Origin: Chitinophaga oryzae
GTDB lineage: Bacteria; Bacteroidota; Bacteroidia; Chitinophagales; Chitinophagaceae
Direction: 5' to 3'
NCBI RefSeq assembly: GCF_012516375.2
Contig: NZ_CP051204.2
Coordinates: 3,038,001 to 3,102,000 of the forward strand
Length of the DNA stretch: 64,000 nt
A program made the translations under genes and the position numbers. Each line of letters starts with the position of its first letter. Position 1 is the stretch's first letter. Positions 1 to 8,230 of the stretch are shown here, one piece after another. The notes under the pieces were generated by a model. That model had not been told where the DNA came from. It did no database searches and saw only the letters and a list, made by a program, of their open reading frames with translations.

Positions 1-150
1 ACAGCCAGGCCTGGCGTAGCCATCCGCGAAATACAAATCGCCAGAACAGTGGATAACCGTACCTATATCGCCTCCGGGTTAAAAGAAGGGGAACGTATCG
101 TCGCTTCCCGCCAGGTATTTATTTATGACACACTGACCGACCAGCAGTAA
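1..150 (+). CDS. RND efflux periplasmic adaptor, C-terminal end (partial)
   Basis: Frame 1 is open from the first base of the window to a TAA stop at 148-150 and gives 49 residues ending in FIYDTLTDQQ. The stretch 'YIASGLKEGERIVASRQVF' is typical of the last beta-rich domain of HlyD/CusB/CzcB-type membrane fusion proteins, where 'GL..Ge.VV..g.f' is common. Such proteins bridge the inner-membrane RND pump and the outer-membrane channel. The gene ends 18 bases before the RND pump gene in the same direction, so the two are almost certainly co-transcribed. The start lies outside the window, so length and metal specificity cannot be judged. Confidence 0.85.
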   Translation, partial: TARPGVAIREIQIARTVDNRTYIASGLKEGERIVASRQVFIYDTLTDQQ

Positions 151-168
151 ACCCTAAAGGCCAGCATT

Positions 169-3100
169 ATGAACAGATTCATTAAGCAGCTACTTGCTTT
201 TTCCCTGAAGAATAAATATTTCATCTTTTTTGCTGCAGGCATTATGGCCGTGGCGGGCTATGTCAGCTTCAAACAGATAGGGGTGGACGCTTTCCCGGAT
301 GTGACCAATACCACGGTGACCATCATCACCCAATGGCAGGGCCGCAGTGCTGAAGAGGTGGAGAAATTTGTGACCCGTCCCATCGAAATAGCCATGAACC
401 GGGCGCAGAAAAAAACGCATATCCGCTCGTCGTCCCTGTTCGGGTTGTCTGTCGTGAAAGTGATCTTCGACGACGAGGTGGATGACACGTTTGCCCGGCA
501 GCAGATCAATAACAACATCGCTTCGGCCAGCCTGCCCGATGGCGTAGAACCGGAGATCCAGCCGCCCTACGGGCCTACCGGGGAGATTTACCGTTACACG
601 CTGGAGAGCAGCAAACTCAATATCGAACAGCTGAAGACGCTGCAGGACTGGGTGGTGGAACGTAACCTGCTGGCCGTACCCGGTGTGGCCGACATTGTGA
701 GTTTCGGCGGCGAAGTGAAAATTTACCAGGTGACCATGAACCCGGACAAGGCCGTACAATACGACATTACCGCGCAGGAAATGTTCCAGGCGCTCTCCAA
801 GAGTAATATCAACGTAGGCGGTGATGTGATCGTAAAAAATGCCCAGGCATACGTGGTACGCGGCATTGGCGTGCTGAACAACGTTGAGGAAATTAAAAAT
901 GTGATCGTGGACCATATCGGTGGTACGCCTATCCTCGTAAAGGACGTGGCCGATGTGTCCATCGCTGCATTGCCCCGCCTGGGGCAGGTGGGCCGTGACA
1001 GTGATCACGATGTGGTGGAAGGGATTGTGGTGATGCGCAAAGGAGAGAACCCCGCCAACGTGATCGTGGAACTGAAAAAAAAGATAGCCACGCTGAATAC
1101 CCGCATCCTGCCGGATGATGTGAAGATCAAGACCTTCTATAACCGGGAAGACCTCATCGATTTCTCCACGCATACGGTGCTGCACAATATGATCGAAGGC
1201 ATCATCTTCGTTACGGTGATTGTTTTCATTTTCATGGCCGACTGGCGTACGACCATAATTGTTTCCGTGGTGATACCGCTGTCATTGCTGTTTGCTTTCA
1301 TCTGCCTGAAGTTAAAGGGGATGAGCGCCAACCTGCTGTCGATGGGCGCTATCGACTTTGGTATCATTATAGACGGCGCCGTGGTGATGATGGAAGGAAT
1401 CTTTGTGATGCTGGACAGGAAAGCGCACCAGGTGGGCATGGAGCGGTTCAACCGCCAGAGCAAGCTGGGTATGATCCGTAAAGCCTGCATGGAAAACGGT
1501 AAAGGTATTTTCTTCGCCAAGCTGATCATCATCACCGGCTTGCTGCCCATTTTCACTTTTGAAAAAGTGGAGGGAAAAATGTTCTCTCCGCTGGCATGGA
1601 CACTGGGCTTTGCGCTGCTGGGAGCGCTGATACTGACATTTACGCTGGTGCCCGCTATGGCGAGCGTGTTGCTGCGCAAAAATGTGAAAGAGAAGCATAA
1701 TTTCTTCCTTGCCTTTATACACCGTTCCACTTCCCGCATCTTTAACTATACATTTCATCACCGCCGGGTAGTATTTATCTTTTCTATGATCGTGCTGGTT
1801 GCCGGCCTGTACTGCTTCCGGTTCCTGGGAACGGAGTTCCTGCCGCAGCTCAATGAAGGCGCTATCTATATCCGGGCCACGGGCCCGCTGAGCACTTCCC
1901 TGGAGGAATCGGTGAAAGTGGCTGATGAAATGCGCAGGAAAATTTTGACGTTCCCTGAAGTAAGACAGGTAATGTCACAAACAGGCCGTCCCAATGATGG
2001 CACCGATGCTACGGGCTTTTATAATATCGAGTTTCATGTGGACATCTATCCGCAGGACCAGTGGAAGAGCGGGATCTCCAAAGAAGAACTGATTCACCGG
2101 ATGAATGCGAAGCTGGACGGTACGCCCGGCGTAACGCTTAATTTCTCGCAGCCTATCATGGACAATGTGGAGGAGGCTGTCTCAGGGGTGAAAGGTTCCA
2201 TTGTGGTGAAGCTCTTTGGCGATGATTTTAAGACAGTGGAAAAGCACGAAGAGCAGATAGAGAAAATCCTCAAAACCGTCAGGGGCATTGAGGACCTGGG
2301 TATCCTGCGCAATATTGGCCAGCCGGAGCTGCGCATCAACCTGAATCAACAGAAGATGGCGCTCTATGGCGTTACTACGGAGGATGCCAACTCCGTGATA
2401 GAAATGGCGATAGGTGGTAAAGCGGCTACCAAAATATATGAAGGCGAAAAGAATTTTGACCTGCGTATCCGTTACCCTGAGAGCTTCAGGGAGAATGAGG
2501 TCGCCATTGGCAACCTGACGATCCCTACTTTGCGGGGCAACAAAATTCCGCTGAAGGAAATTGCGGAGATCAGTCATATTGTAGGGCCCAGTATGATTTA
2601 CCGGGACAAGCACCAGCGTTACGGTGCGATCAAGTTTTCCGTTCGCGGCCGTGACCTGGGCAGTACCATTGCAGAAGCGCGGGAGAAGGTAAATGCGCAG
2701 GTGGCGTTGCCGAAAAATTACTTCCTGGAGTGGGCCGGCGATTTCGAGAACCAGCAAAGGGCCACCCAACGGCTGATGCAGGTGGTGCCCATTAGCCTGT
2801 TGTTGATTTTCCTGTTTCTCTTTATTCTCTTCGGACGGATGAAAGACGCTTTGCTGGTGTTGAACAATGTACCGTTTGCCATTATCGGCGGTATATTTTC
2901 GTTGTGGCTCACCGGTGTCAATTTCAGTATTTCCGCGGGTATCGGGTTTATTGCGTTGTTTGGCATCTGTGTGCAAAACGGCGTGATTTTGCTGACGAAA
3001 TTCAAGACGAATATCCGGAGCATACATCCCTATTCCGATGCCTCATTGGCAGTGGCCATACGTGAGGGCGTGGAGTCGCGGATACGGCCTGTGATCATGA

Positions 3101-3288
3101 CGGCGATGATGGCGGCTATCGGGTTGTTGCCTGCTGCGATGAGCCATGGTATCGGGGCGGAGACAGCGCGGCCCCTGGCGCGTGTGGTGATCGGCGGTTT
3201 GATCACCGATACGTTGTTCAACCTGTTTATATTCCCGATCGTGTTTTACTGGGTATATCGCAGGACGCTGAGGAAAGCCGGAGCGTAG
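169..3288 (+). CDS. CusA/CzcA-family heavy-metal efflux RND transporter
   Basis: This 1039-residue inner-membrane pump has the usual length of the heavy-metal efflux branch of RND proteins (about 1040-1060). It shows the expected layout: a first membrane segment near residues 10-30, a large periplasmic porter region, a central membrane block around residues 335-500, a second periplasmic loop and a C-terminal membrane block from about residue 865. The segment DFGIIIDGAVVMME places acidic residues at D396, D402 and E409, the same spacing as the proton-relay residues of CzcA (D402/D408/E415 as I recall), which separates this branch from drug-exporting RND pumps. It is driven by the proton gradient and exports divalent or monovalent metal ions through its adaptor and an outer-membrane channel. 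The adaptor gene lies directly upstream. The exact metal cannot be read from the sequence. A strong hairpin terminator follows at 3316-3351. Confidence 0.93.
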   Translation: MNRFIKQLLAFSLKNKYFIFFAAGIMAVAGYVSFKQIGVDAFPDVTNTTVTIITQWQGRSAEEVEKFVTRPIEIAMNRAQKKTHIRSSSLFGLSVVKVIFDDEVDDTFARQQINNNIASASLPDGVEPEIQPPYGPTGEIYRYTLESSKLNIEQLKTLQDWVVERNLLAVPGVADIVSFGGEVKIYQVTMNPDKAVQYDITAQEMFQALSKSNINVGGDVIVKNAQAYVVRGIGVLNNVEEIKNVIVDHIGGTPILVKDVADVSIAALPRLGQVGRDSDHDVVEGIVVMRKGENPANVIVELKKKIATLNTRILPDDVKIKTFYNREDLIDFSTHTVLHNMIEGIIFVTVIVFIFMADWRTTIIVSVVIPLSLLFAFICLKLKGMSANLLSMGAIDFGIIIDGAVVMMEGIFVMLDRKAHQVGMERFNRQSKLGMIRKACMENGKGIFFAKLIIITGLLPIFTFEKVEGKMFSPLAWTLGFALLGALILTFTLVPAMASVLLRKNVKEKHNFFLAFIHRSTSRIFNYTFHHRRVVFIFSMIVLVAGLYCFRFLGTEFLPQLNEGAIYIRATGPLSTSLEESVKVADEMRRKILTFPEVRQVMSQTGRPNDGTDATGFYNIEFHVDIYPQDQWKSGISKEELIHRMNAKLDGTPGVTLNFSQPIMDNVEEAVSGVKGSIVVKLFGDDFKTVEKHEEQIEKILKTVRGIEDLGILRNIGQPELRINLNQQKMALYGVTTEDANSVIEMAIGGKAATKIYEGEKNFDLRIRYPESFRENEVAIGNLTIPTLRGNKIPLKEIAEISHIVGPSMIYRDKHQRYGAIKFSVRGRDLGSTIAEAREKVNAQVALPKNYFLEWAGDFENQQRATQRLMQVVPISLLLIFLFLFILFGRMKDALLVLNNVPFAIIGGIFSLWLTGVNFSISAGIGFIALFGICVQNGVILLTKFKTNIRSIHPYSDASLAVAIREGVESRIRPVIMTAMMAAIGLLPAAMSHGIGAETARPLARVVIGGLITDTLFNLFIFPIVFYWVYRRTLRKAGA

Positions 3289-3315
3289 CAGTTGAGTTGG
3301 TTGTTTTATAAATGA

Positions 3316-3351
3316 AAAAAGCCGCGGAGCGTTTGTCTCCCGCGGCTTTTT
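3316..3351. terminator. Bidirectional intrinsic terminator
   Basis: A perfect 12-bp stem (AAAAAGCCGCGG with CCGCGGCTTTTT) with a 12-nt loop has an A-run on one side and a T-run on the other. It lies between the convergent RND pump and AI-2E-type permease genes and can serve both. Confidence 0.9.
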
Positions 3352-3357
3352 AAGTAT

Positions 3358-4500
3358 TTATTTTTTTTCGGGCGATGAAGGGCTTTCTGCGATATCGTCT
3401 ACACCGGGCTGGCCTTTTTGTTCGGCAATCTGGTTCACCTTCGCGGTTTTCTCCTCTTGTTCGTCTCCCAGGAGGATGGCCCATGGGTTCATGTAATCTA
3501 CGCTCTCACAAACGATTTTAATGATGGCGATGATGGGAATGGCGAGGAACATGCCGGGTATTCCCCATAGCATATTGCCCATGACTACGCCAACGATGGT
3601 TACCAGTGCATTGATTTTCACTTTGGAGCCAACGATGCGGGGCAGGAGCACGTTGCTGTCCAGCAGGTGGATCAGGAAGAGTGCGATGCCTACCTGCAGC
3701 GCTGATATAGGCGTGCCCGTAGTCAGCGTGACCAGCATGCTGATGATGAGGGCGGTGAAGATACCGATGTAGGGGATGATGTTGAAGATAGCGGCCATCA
3801 CGCCCAGCAGTATCGCGTATTTGATGCCGAGTATCAGGAATACGGCGGTATTGAGAACGGCCACTACCACCATTTCGATCATCAGGCCGCCGACGTAGCT
3901 TTTGATGATGTAGCGGGTGCGGGCGAGCACATCGAGGAGCGTGTCGCGGTGTTTTTCCTGGAAGAGCCTGACGAGAAAAGTCACCAGCAGTTTACGGTAA
4001 AACAGCATGAAGAAAGAATACAGCAGTACAAACACGATAAACACGATGAGGGAAGACAGGGAGAGGAAGGTCTGGCTGATGAAGCTGGTAGCTGTTCCGA
4101 GTGTTCCCAGCGCAGCCTTTTGCAGGTAGCTGAGTTGGGCGTTGGAGCTGATATGGAATTTGTGGTCGATCCATTCCTGCAGGGAGGTGACGGTGTCCAG
4201 CAATTTCTTTTCCAGCTGGGGGAAGTCTGCAATGAAGGCCTGCATCTGGGTGCCCATCAGGAGCATGATCAACAGGATAACGATGATAAACAGCAGTACG
4301 GCAACGGCGGCGGCCAATCCCCGGGGAAATTTGCGTTTTTCCAGGAAATGGGTTACCGGCAGCAGCATGATGGAGATGAGGAACGCAAACAGCAGCGGGA
4401 TGATGATGCTGCTGGCCGTATGGGCGATGTATACCAGTAAAATAAGCGATAACAGGGTAAACGTAAGCCGCGCATTAAAAGGGAGCTTAAACTCGGTCAT
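3358..4500 (-). CDS. AI-2E family transporter (PerM-like permease)
   Basis: A polytopic inner-membrane protein of 380 residues. Hydrophobic pairs at the N-terminus are followed by a soluble stretch (about 100-160) and then a second membrane block with 'NIIPYIGIFTALI' and 'LDSNVLLPRIVGSKVKINALVTI', both hallmark segments of the AI-2E/PerM/YdiK family. The family is named after E. coli TqsA, but most members transport unknown substrates and some act as Na+/H+ antiporters, so the AI-2 label should not be read as a function. A TTG at 4518 would add six residues. I prefer the ATG at 4500 because an exact -7 element overlaps the TTG and would place the transcription start between the two. The charged tail after the last membrane segment (about residues 345-380) is probably cytoplasmic. 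Confidence 0.88.
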   Translation of the reverse strand: MTEFKLPFNARLTFTLLSLILLVYIAHTASSIIIPLLFAFLISIMLLPVTHFLEKRKFPRGLAAAVAVLLFIIVILLIMLLMGTQMQAFIADFPQLEKKLLDTVTSLQEWIDHKFHISSNAQLSYLQKAALGTLGTATSFISQTFLSLSSLIVFIVFVLLYSFFMLFYRKLLVTFLVRLFQEKHRDTLLDVLARTRYIIKSYVGGLMIEMVVVAVLNTAVFLILGIKYAILLGVMAAIFNIIPYIGIFTALIISMLVTLTTGTPISALQVGIALFLIHLLDSNVLLPRIVGSKVKINALVTIVGVVMGNMLWGIPGMFLAIPIIAIIKIVCESVDYMNPWAILLGDEQEEKTAKVNQIAEQKGQPGVDDIAESPSSPEKK

Positions 4501-4515
4501 GGATTTGCTTTTAGC

Positions 4516-4523
4516 CAAATTTA
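4516..4523 (-). promoter_or_regulatory. -7 promoter element of the AI-2E-family gene
   Basis: On the minus strand this reads TAAATTTG, an exact match to the Bacteroidota -7 consensus TAnnTTTG, with 15 bases between it and the ATG at 4500. No clear -33 TTTG is visible. It decides the start of the gene downstream. Confidence 0.5.
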
Positions 4524-4629
4524 TTAAAAATCATATGTTTTTGCATGTAAAATTATCTAATGCCGGATTTCACTATAGAAAAAGCGATGCATTTGTTATT
4601 TTGTCTGAAACGTTGGAAAATTGCCCTTT

Positions 4630-5721
4630 ATGAAAAAACTATTGACCATGCTATTGCTGCTGCTGGGCAGCGCTGTACTGTACCCATCTTCTTCCAATGC
4701 CTTACCGAAAGATACCTTGCCTGTGCGCGGCTTTTGTATTGCGGCGCCTACTGGTGCCGGTCTGGCTCCCTTTCTGAAATTCATCCGGGAAGAGCTTGCA
4801 CCGCGGCATATTAACACACTGGTGTTGCGGGTGGATTTCAACTATGAGTATACCTCTCATCCTGAGCTGCGTGATCCTGGCGCGCTGACCAAAGCGCAGG
4901 TGAAGGAGCTGGTGCAGGTGTGCCGGCAGCATCACATTCAGCTGATTCCGCAGATCAATCTGCTGGGGCATCAGTCGTGGGCCGGCACTACGATGAACCT
5001 GCTGAAGGTATATCCTGATTTTGATGAAACGCCCTGGGTGAAGATGCCGGCCAAATATGAGTGGCCTAATGCCGACGGCCTGTATTGCAAAAGCTATTGC
5101 CCGCTGCATCCGGGAGTGCACAAAGTGGTGTTTGAGCTGGTAGATGAGGTGATGGACGCTTTTGAAGCGACAGCATTTCATGCCGGTATGGATGAGGTGT
5201 TTTATCTTGGGGAGGACAAATGTCCGCGTTGCGGGGGCCGTGACAAGGCGGAGCTGTATGCCGGCGAGGTATGGAAGGTCCGTAACCATCTGGCGCAGAA
5301 AGGCCGTACGTTATGGATCTGGGGCGACCGTCTGCTGGATGGCAAAACCACCGGTATGGGCATGTGGGAGGCGAGTATGAACAATACCCACCGCGCTATT
5401 GATCTTGTGCCGAAAGACATTATGATCTGCGACTGGCACTATGAGCGTCCTGACAAGTCGCCGGTTTATTTCGCCTCCAAGGGACTGCAGGTGATTACCT
5501 GTCCGTGGCGCAAGCCCGATAATGCCGTGGCGCAGCTGGAAGACATGTATGATTTCCGTAGTTCCGCTACACCGGAGATGAAACCCCGTTACCAGGGGAT
5601 GATGCAGACGGTATGGTCTGATGCCGGTCATTTCCTTGATGAATTCTATGGCCGTGGTAAGCAGCAGGCAGACACTGTGAATACTAGCGCCAACTGTTTC
5701 CGCGCTGTCTTTAAGAAGTAG
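4630..5721 (+). CDS. Secreted GH20-like glycoside hydrolase
   Basis: A 363-residue protein with a lysine start and hydrophobic signal peptide (MKKLLTMLLLLLGSAVLYPSS...). The body resembles the TIM barrel of family 20 hexosaminidases: 'LIPQINLLGHQSW' in the middle and 'FHAGMDEVFYLGEDKCPRCGG' at about 184-204. The D188-E189 pair in HAGMDE corresponds to the GH20 H-x-G-x-D-E signature, whose acidic pair supports substrate-assisted catalysis through the N-acetyl group. The protein is shorter than two-domain hexosaminidases and seems to be a barrel alone, so the substrate (a terminal N-acetylhexosamine) is an inference. The ATG at 4630 is chosen over an in-frame TTG at 4621. The last codons and stop fall in the first unit of the tandem repeat described at 5704-5834. 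Confidence 0.8.
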   Translation: MKKLLTMLLLLLGSAVLYPSSSNALPKDTLPVRGFCIAAPTGAGLAPFLKFIREELAPRHINTLVLRVDFNYEYTSHPELRDPGALTKAQVKELVQVCRQHHIQLIPQINLLGHQSWAGTTMNLLKVYPDFDETPWVKMPAKYEWPNADGLYCKSYCPLHPGVHKVVFELVDEVMDAFEATAFHAGMDEVFYLGEDKCPRCGGRDKAELYAGEVWKVRNHLAQKGRTLWIWGDRLLDGKTTGMGMWEASMNNTHRAIDLVPKDIMICDWHYERPDKSPVYFASKGLQVITCPWRKPDNAVAQLEDMYDFRSSATPEMKPRYQGMMQTVWSDAGHFLDEFYGRGKQQADTVNTSANCFRAVFKK

Positions 5722-5834
5722 AACGGGTCTTCAAAAAGCAGAAGGCTGTCTTTAAAAAAGCAGAAAGCTATCTTTAAAAAAGCAGAAGGCTGTCTAAAAA
5801 AAAAAGCAGAAAGCTGTCTTTTAAAATAGGAAAG
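5704..5834. repeat. Imperfect 22-bp tandem repeat overlapping a gene end
   Basis: Units of about 22 bases with core GCTGTCTTTAAAAAAGCAGA run head to tail at 5745-5766, 5767-5788 and 5789-5812 (24 bases, longer A-run). More decayed copies lie at 5704-5726, 5727-5744 and 5813-5834. The first unit contains the last codons and stop of the GH20-like gene, so the present C-terminus seems shaped by the repeat. The period is not a multiple of three. Homopolymer A-runs within units suggest slippage as the cause of length variation. Confidence 0.8.
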
Positions 5835-5890
5835 ATGTTTTAGAAAGTAAAAAGTATCCTGAAGCAGGAAAAGTATATCTCTCAAAATGA

Positions 5891-5931
5891 AAACGCACAG
5901 GACTTGCCAATGAGGCAAGCCCTGTGCGTTT
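5891..5931. terminator. Long hairpin between convergent genes
   Basis: AAACGCACAGG and CTTGCC on the left pair with GGCAAG and CCTGTGCGTTT on the right, giving a 17-bp stem with one internal A/C mismatch and a 5-nt loop. It lies downstream of the GH20-like gene and of the leftward AraC gene and probably terminates both. Confidence 0.75.
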
Positions 5932-5973
5932 AATCACACACCCTGCTGTTAAAGGAATTGAACAACATTGTAG

Positions 5974-5993
5974 CCCGGGGCGTGAGCCCCGGG
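5974..5993. repeat. REP-like GC-rich palindrome
   Basis: CCCGGGGC and GCCCCGGG form a perfect 8-bp GC stem around a GTGA loop, eight bases past the stop of the AraC gene. The shape and flanking TAG...GAA resemble extragenic REP-type elements that are dispersed in many genomes. With one copy in the window this cannot be tested here. Confidence 0.5.
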
Positions 5994-6001
5994 AACCTGG
6001 A

Positions 6002-6928
6002 TTAATAATGTTTCCGCAGCAGCGGGATATAAATTTCGCAGGCGGTGGTGCCGTTAAGTACCATAAAGAAGTGATTGCCGCTCATTTTGAAATTACCTTC
6101 TTTGCAATTCTGATTAATGAAGTTATACATGGGGATACCGGCGGTGGCAAAGTCCATGGGGACGGGCAGCCGCAGGTAGGTGCCGCCGGGGATGCGTTTG
6201 CGCATCAGGTAACCGTAGTTGGTTTCCATATGCTGGTGGGCGGCGGCGGCATGCAGCGGTATGCTGAGGCCGGCGTAGATGGATATTTTTTCGTAGTCGG
6301 TCACCGGTACGGAATCGAGGGTGCCGGTGATGATTTTAGCGGTAGCGATTTCTATCTGTCCCAGTATTTTGCTGATGGCGTTGTAATACTGGTTCATTTT
6401 GGCGATCATTTCACCGATCGGGTTCTGGCCGCGGGACAGCAGGGTGTAGTACAGTACGGAGTCGGGCAGTTGTACTCTTTCGCCGCGGTCGTACCGGAAG
6501 AAATTTCCGAAGATGTCTGTGCCGGTGGTGGTGGTGATGGTTTCAATGATCTGGATGGTCCTTTTTTCGTTGGGTAGTTCGGGTATGCGGCGGAACTCTT
6601 TGGGGCTTTCTTTGAAGTGCTGTTTGAAAGCCTTGCTGAAGGCCGCTGTGGTAGCGTATCCGCATAGGTCGCTGATGACGCCGATAGAGTGGCCGCTATG
6701 GCGCAGCAGGCCGGCGGACAGTTCCAGGCGGTGACGTTTTACATAATGCCAGAACGGCTCTCCCATGTAATCGGCGAAGTTGTGATAGAAATAGGAATAA
6801 GAGATACCAAGACGGTCGGACACGTCTTTGATGCTGAAGGTGTCGCCGACGTGGTCGTCAGCATAGGACATTCCCTGCAGGGCAAGATGTTCCAGTTGTT
6901 GTTTGGTGATAACAGCAGATTTTGACAT
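6002..6928 (-). CDS. AraC-family regulator with GyrI-like effector domain
   Basis: A 308-residue cytoplasmic regulator with two parts. Residues about 15-110 carry two helix-turn-helix motifs of the AraC type ('FSIKDVSDRLGISYSYFYHNFADYMG' and 'IGVISDLCGYATTAAFSKAFKQHFKESPKEFRR'). Residues about 145-305 look like the GyrI/BmrR-C ligand-binding fold, with 'YTLLSRGQNP' early and 'GGTYLRLPVP...' and 'YIPL' near the end. This DNA-binding-first order is the one seen in Rob and SoxS-like/GyrI fusions that sense small hydrophobic or cationic molecules. No target gene is obvious: the neighbour on the right runs in the opposite direction, 342 bases away or more, and shares only the intergenic region. 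It is likely to regulate itself or that divergent gene. Confidence 0.85.
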   Translation of the reverse strand: MSKSAVITKQQLEHLALQGMSYADDHVGDTFSIKDVSDRLGISYSYFYHNFADYMGEPFWHYVKRHRLELSAGLLRHSGHSIGVISDLCGYATTAAFSKAFKQHFKESPKEFRRIPELPNEKRTIQIIETITTTTGTDIFGNFFRYDRGERVQLPDSVLYYTLLSRGQNPIGEMIAKMNQYYNAISKILGQIEIATAKIITGTLDSVPVTDYEKISIYAGLSIPLHAAAAHQHMETNYGYLMRKRIPGGTYLRLPVPMDFATAGIPMYNFINQNCKEGNFKMSGNHFFMVLNGTTACEIYIPLLRKHY

Positions 6929-7270
6929 ACTCGATTTTTGGTTACTTCACGGGATGGGTAATTCGCTTCGTCCTTATCATTTGTCCTTGAAAAAAATAGG
7001 CACGGATGTATTAAAGTTATCTTCCAAATTAATTTTTTTTGGTGGTAACCTGTTTGTTTTTTTGAGAAAAAAAATTACGGGTTGATAACCAGGGATGTAT
7101 AATCAGAAAAATGAATTTATTTTAATCATATGTGGGTTTTTTGCGATTGGATGCCCCTGATTTTTACCCGCCCAGGGGGTGTAAAAAAAGCCAGATTGGA
7201 CAAGTTTTTATCCGGCTGATTTGATAATTTTAGCGATAGGCTAATGCCAGGTAACCACGATTAAAAGACA
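6929..7270. other. AT-rich divergent intergenic region
   Basis: About 340 bases between the AraC gene and the small membrane protein gene. It is rich in A and T runs (7040-7080) and should hold both promoters, but I find no exact TAnnTTTG on either strand. The nearest is TAATTTTA at 7225-7232 on the plus strand. I see no gene in it. Confidence 0.5.
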
Positions 7271-7657
7271 TTGCAACGCGTTATTTCCATCCGATACTTT
7301 ATGTTGCCGATCCTGTTATGGGGTTGTGCCGGCCGGGATACTATCCGGGAAGGCACAGCACCGTCGCAGGCTGCCGGTGATGGCACTACCCTGGCGCTTT
7401 TTATACTGTTGCCTTTGTTTTTGCTGGTGGGTGCCTTGTTACTGATATGCTGGATGGTAATGGTGCGTCAGCGTAAAGCTTTGCTGTTGGCGGAGGTGAG
7501 CCTGCATCAGCAGGAGGTCCGTTCTGCCACGCTGGTCTTTCAGTTGCGCGAAGCATCCCGCCGGTACAAGGCTTTGCAGCAGCGGGCCGATGTTTCGCAG
7601 GGCGGTAGTCCTTCCGGCAACCCTTTCCCGGAAGAGGAGGATATCCCGGAAATATAA
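7271..7657 (+). CDS. Small membrane-anchored protein of unknown function
   Basis: A 128-residue protein if it starts at the TTG at 7271, or 118 residues from the ATG at 7301. The N-terminus is hydrophobic and ends in LLWGC, a possible lipobox. A strong membrane segment lies at about residues 38-63 (ALFILLPLFLLVGALLLICWMVMV), followed by basic residues and a helical, Gln/Arg/Ala-rich stretch that could form a coiled coil up to about residue 105, then an acidic tail (PEEEDIPEI). The longer form supplies basic residues before the hydrophobic stretch, which a lipoprotein signal needs, so I keep 7271, but the choice is open. I do not recognise a family. Confidence 0.55.
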   Translation: MQRVISIRYFMLPILLWGCAGRDTIREGTAPSQAAGDGTTLALFILLPLFLLVGALLLICWMVMVRQRKALLLAEVSLHQQEVRSATLVFQLREASRRYKALQQRADVSQGGSPSGNPFPEEEDIPEI

Positions 7658-7671
7658 CCGGGTATTTTTTG

Positions 7672-7701
7672 TTTGTATTTACCTGTATTTCAGTAGGTTT
7701 G
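7672..7701 (+). promoter_or_regulatory. Promoter of the DsrE-family gene
   Basis: TTTG at 7672-7675 and an exact -7 element TAGGTTTG at 7694-7701 are separated by 18 bases, close to the 19-20 of the Bacteroidota consensus. The ATG follows 5 bases later at 7707, so the transcript may be nearly leaderless. Confidence 0.6.
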
Positions 7702-7706
7702 TTAAC

Positions 7707-8054
7707 ATGCAAGTTATTTTTCAGATCACTTCGGCTGCATCGGAGGCACAGAAGGCTTTATTGGGCCAGCTTCACAACCTGTTACAGTATTATCATGACC
7801 GGCAGTCCCGTATAACCGTGGAGGTGGCCGTGCATGGCGACGCCTATCCGCTATTGTTTACTGCCGGTAATCCTTTTGCCGGCACCGTAAAAGACCTGCA
7901 CGCCCGGTCGGTGGGCTGGCTGATTTGCCAGAATACGATCAATGGCAAACAGCTGAAGATGGACCAGCTGTTGCCCTTCGTGGAAGTAGTGCCTGCAGCG
8001 GTGGCCCACCTGGTGGAGCGGCAGGCGGAGGGCTGGGCTTATATCCGATGTTAG
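7707..8054 (+). CDS. DsrE family protein
   Basis: A 115-residue soluble protein. The pattern 'VEVAVHGDAYPLLF', then 'VGWLICQNTING', then 'VEVVPAAVAHLVERQAEGWAYI' is that of the stand-alone DsrE/YchN-like family, with a conserved cysteine (about residue 75) in the ICQNT turn. Members form small alpha/beta hexamers or trimers. Some take part in sulfur relay, but the role of the Bacteroidota single-domain proteins is unknown. An ATG at 7707 is used: longer reading upstream would run through the previous gene, and a promoter lies just before the ATG. Confidence 0.8.
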   Translation: MQVIFQITSAASEAQKALLGQLHNLLQYYHDRQSRITVEVAVHGDAYPLLFTAGNPFAGTVKDLHARSVGWLICQNTINGKQLKMDQLLPFVEVVPAAVAHLVERQAEGWAYIRC

Positions 8055-8230
8055 CCTGTTTTTCCTTATTAGTTTTTCACAGCGTATTACTTAATTGGTT
8101 TATTAGTTTATTTTTACATCTTTAACGGTTGATTTGAGGGCGCAGACTTTTTTTGCGTTGGGCCCACCAAATAAAACTGTTAATTAGAACGTTAAATAGA
8201 GCAGGACTAACCTCTTAAAACCAAAATACT

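Noticed and set aside
190..1185. 331-codon leftward frame opposite the RND pump
   Set aside because: His/Gly-rich antisense shadow of a strongly conserved transporter.
5704..5834. Possible CRISPR array
   Set aside because: Units are contiguous with no unique spacers, and no cas genes are near.
5646..5918. 90-codon Phe/Leu-rich leftward frame across the tandem repeat
   Set aside because: The periodic sequence is simply the complement of the A-rich 22-bp repeat.
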